From contig JAJYTL010000193.1 of the NCBI GenBank assembly GCA_021793055.1, positions 1-6,369 of the forward strand: a stretch of 6,369 bases of DNA, read 5' to 3'. Below, piece after piece: positions 5,243 through 6,369 of this stretch; the first letter of the stretch is position 1, and each line of letters opens with the position of its first letter. A program made the translations under genes and the position numbers. The notes below the pieces were generated by a model. It worked only from the letters and a program-made list of their open reading frames with translations, was not told where the DNA came from and ran no database searches. The stretch is from Pseudomonadota bacterium. Lineage in GTDB: Bacteria; Pseudomonadota; Alphaproteobacteria; Ferrovibrionales; Ferrovibrionaceae.

Positions 5243-6175
5243 TTAATAGTTGAGCGGCAGTCCCGGTTGCGTCCAATCCACGGCAACCAGCCGCCCGCTC
5301 GACGACAGCGTGATATAGGCGGTCCGAAGACCAGCGCCGCCGAAGCAGATGTTGGTGGTCAAGGGATCGGGCATGGCGACGTGCTCGATCCTTTTTCCAT
5401 CCGGCGAAATCACGGTGATTCCACCCGCGCCGATGGTAGCGACGCAGATGTCGCCGCCCTGCTCCACACCGAGCGAATCGAACAGCTGGTAGCCCGGAAG
5501 GCCAGCGATCAGCGCGCCGCGCAGCCACGGTAGCGCGCCCCGCGTGCAACCGATTTTTCCCGGCCCCTCGATCTCGAAAGCCCAAAGGCGCGCGGTGTCG
5601 GTTTCCGCCACGTAGAGCCGGTCGCCGGCGGGCGAAAGGCCGATGCCGTTCGGCGCCTCAAGGGGGAATATCGCCTCACTGATGAAGGAACCGTCGGCGC
5701 GAGCGTAATAGATCGCGCCGCGGTCGCGCTGCCGCCGGCGCGTCTTGCCGTGGTCGGTGAACCAGAAGCCGCCCGCCGAATCGAAGACCAGGTCGTTCGG
5801 TCCATGGAGCGGTTCGCCGTCGCATTCGGTATAGAGGACCTCGACCGCGCCGGTCGCGAGATCGACGCGCTCGATCCGCCCGCCGCTGTAGGTATTGTCG
5901 TCGGCGAGGCCCGGATAGAGCTTGCCATCCCGCTCCAGCCAGCGATTGCCGCCGTTGTTGCAGAGGTAGCATTTGCCGTCGGGGCCGATGGCGGCGCCGT
6001 TAGGCCCACCGCCGGGACGGGCGACGACATCCTTCCGGCCGTCCGGGGCGATGCGGGTCAGTTGGCCAGCCGCGATCTCGACCACCAGGACCGAGCCATC
6101 CGGCAAGACGACCGGCCCCTCCGGGAAGCGAAGGCCGCTCGCGATTTCGCGCAATTCCGTCATTCGGGAGGTCAT
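5243..6175 (-). CDS. SMP-30/gluconolactonase/LRE-family protein
   Basis: A 310-residue six-bladed beta-propeller of the SMP-30/gluconolactonase family, whose characterised members are metal-dependent lactonases opening sugar lactones such as gluconolactone. Candidate metal ligands in order: Glu19 in LRFPEGPV, Asn127 in GPNDLVFD, Asn176 in APNGIGLS, and Asp233 in FDSLG. Repeated blade motifs are seen in GGPNGAAIGPDGKCYLCNNGG (56-76), GGFWFTDHG (135-143), GDRLYVAETDTARLW (184-198) and GGDICVAT (240-247). There is no signal peptide, so it is probably cytoplasmic. The start is uncertain: ATG at 6175 and ATG at 6163 are both in frame and neither has a good Shine-Dalgarno. The substrate cannot be read from sequence, and the family also covers hydrolases unrelated to sugars. 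It lies 52 bp downstream of tRNA-Val on the same strand and no separate promoter is evident. Confidence 0.92.
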   Translation of the reverse strand: MTSRMTELREIASGLRFPEGPVVLPDGSVLVVEIAAGQLTRIAPDGRKDVVARPGGGPNGAAIGPDGKCYLCNNGGNRWLERDGKLYPGLADDNTYSGGRIERVDLATGAVEVLYTECDGEPLHGPNDLVFDSAGGFWFTDHGKTRRRQRDRGAIYYARADGSFISEAIFPLEAPNGIGLSPAGDRLYVAETDTARLWAFEIEGPGKIGCTRGALPWLRGALIAGLPGYQLFDSLGVEQGGDICVATIGAGGITVISPDGKRIEHVAMPDPLTTNICFGGAGLRTAYITLSSSGRLVAVDWTQPGLPLNY

Positions 6176-6227
6176 TTCCGCGGGATCCGCCCGGCGCCGC
6201 TTGTCACGGCCTGCCGCAGCATGGAAA

Positions 6228-6302
6228 TGGTGGGCACGACTGGGATCGAACCAGTGACCCCTTGCATGTCAAGCAAGTGCTCTCCCGCTGAGCTACGCGC
6301 CC
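6228..6302 (-). tRNA. tRNA-Val (anticodon GAC), CCA encoded
   Basis: The - strand folds into a full cloverleaf of 72 nt plus CCA: acceptor GGGCGCG/CGTGCCC (7 bp with one G-U), D stem GCTC/GAGC, anticodon stem CTTGC/GCAAG, loop TTGACAT with anticodon GAC, a 5-nt variable loop, T stem ACTGG/CCAGT with loop TTCGATC, discriminator A, and CCA at 6230-6228. The GAC anticodon reads the valine codons GUC and GUU, the first of which is heavily used in this GC-rich DNA. All stems and invariant bases are intact, so the tRNA should be functional. Confidence 0.97.
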
Positions 6303-6316
6303 TCCAAAGCTCTCGC

Positions 6317-6345
6317 TTTTTATGCGGAAGCGGCGACCAATGCAA
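6317..6345 (-). promoter_or_regulatory. Predicted promoter of tRNA-Val
   Basis: On the - strand, TTGCAT (6345-6340) is followed by an A/T-rich CATAAAAA stretch (6324-6317), giving a 15-17 bp spacer depending on the hexamer chosen. The predicted start is about 8-10 nt before the tRNA 5' end. A 6-bp dyad, GCGGCG (6330-6335)/CGCCGC (6347-6352), overlaps it and could belong to an unseen neighbour's terminator or be chance in GC-rich DNA. Confidence 0.45.
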
Positions 6346-6369
6346 GCGCCGCGGCGGGGCTTTTCAGGC

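Noticed and set aside
5973..6257. 94-codon + strand open frame ending in WARLGSNQ
   Set aside because: It is antisense to the SMP-30 gene and then runs into tRNA-Val. A terminal GSNQ-like peptide is a well-known artefact of translating the T arm of a tRNA in reverse.

Overview
This high-GC window looks like chromosomal DNA of an alphaproteobacterium. The main reasons are an RpoH-family sigma factor that is close to but not identical with the enterobacterial type, a MarR-like regulator with a cysteine-rich tail, and a MoxR ATPase/VWA pair of the kind common in that class. I cannot name a genus. There are six protein genes (one cut by the left edge) and one tRNA. I see no insertion sequence, phage gene, CRISPR array or rRNA.

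Layout, left to right: (1) the 3' three-quarters of panC (pantothenate synthesis), + strand, ending at 673. (2) An rpoH-type sigma-32 gene on the - strand, convergent with panC and 36 bp from it. (3) A compact divergent promoter region, 1637-1774, separating rpoH from (4) a + strand MarR-family regulator with eight cysteines, six of them in its last 54 residues. (5) A strong 14-bp inverted repeat after the regulator. (6) A two-gene + strand operon of a MoxR-type AAA+ ATPase and a CoxE-like VWA protein, 19 bp apart. (7) A 176-bp spacer with several small dyads. (8) A small exported Spy/CpxP-like (LTXXQ) protein, + strand. (9) A convergent - strand SMP-30/gluconolactonase-family gene. (10) tRNA-Val(GAC) on the - strand with an encoded CCA, just upstream of the SMP-30 gene, with a plausible promoter at the right edge.

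Several genes fit an envelope, protein-quality or stress theme: the heat-shock/oxidative-stress sigma factor, a possibly redox- or metal-sensing MarR protein divergent from it, a MoxR/VWA chaperone-like pair, and a Spy/CpxP-like periplasmic protein. Only the rpoH/marR divergence and the MoxR/VWA operon are direct layout evidence for joint function; the rest is inference. panC, SMP-30 and tRNA-Val look like ordinary metabolic and housekeeping neighbours.

The parts most worth a second look are non-coding. The rpoH/marR promoters appear to share one palindromic -35 element (TTGCAA) with mirror-placed -10 boxes, which also predicts a leaderless regulator mRNA. The repeat ahead of moxR contains two mutually exclusive hairpins. 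I found no clear sign of a wholly new system.
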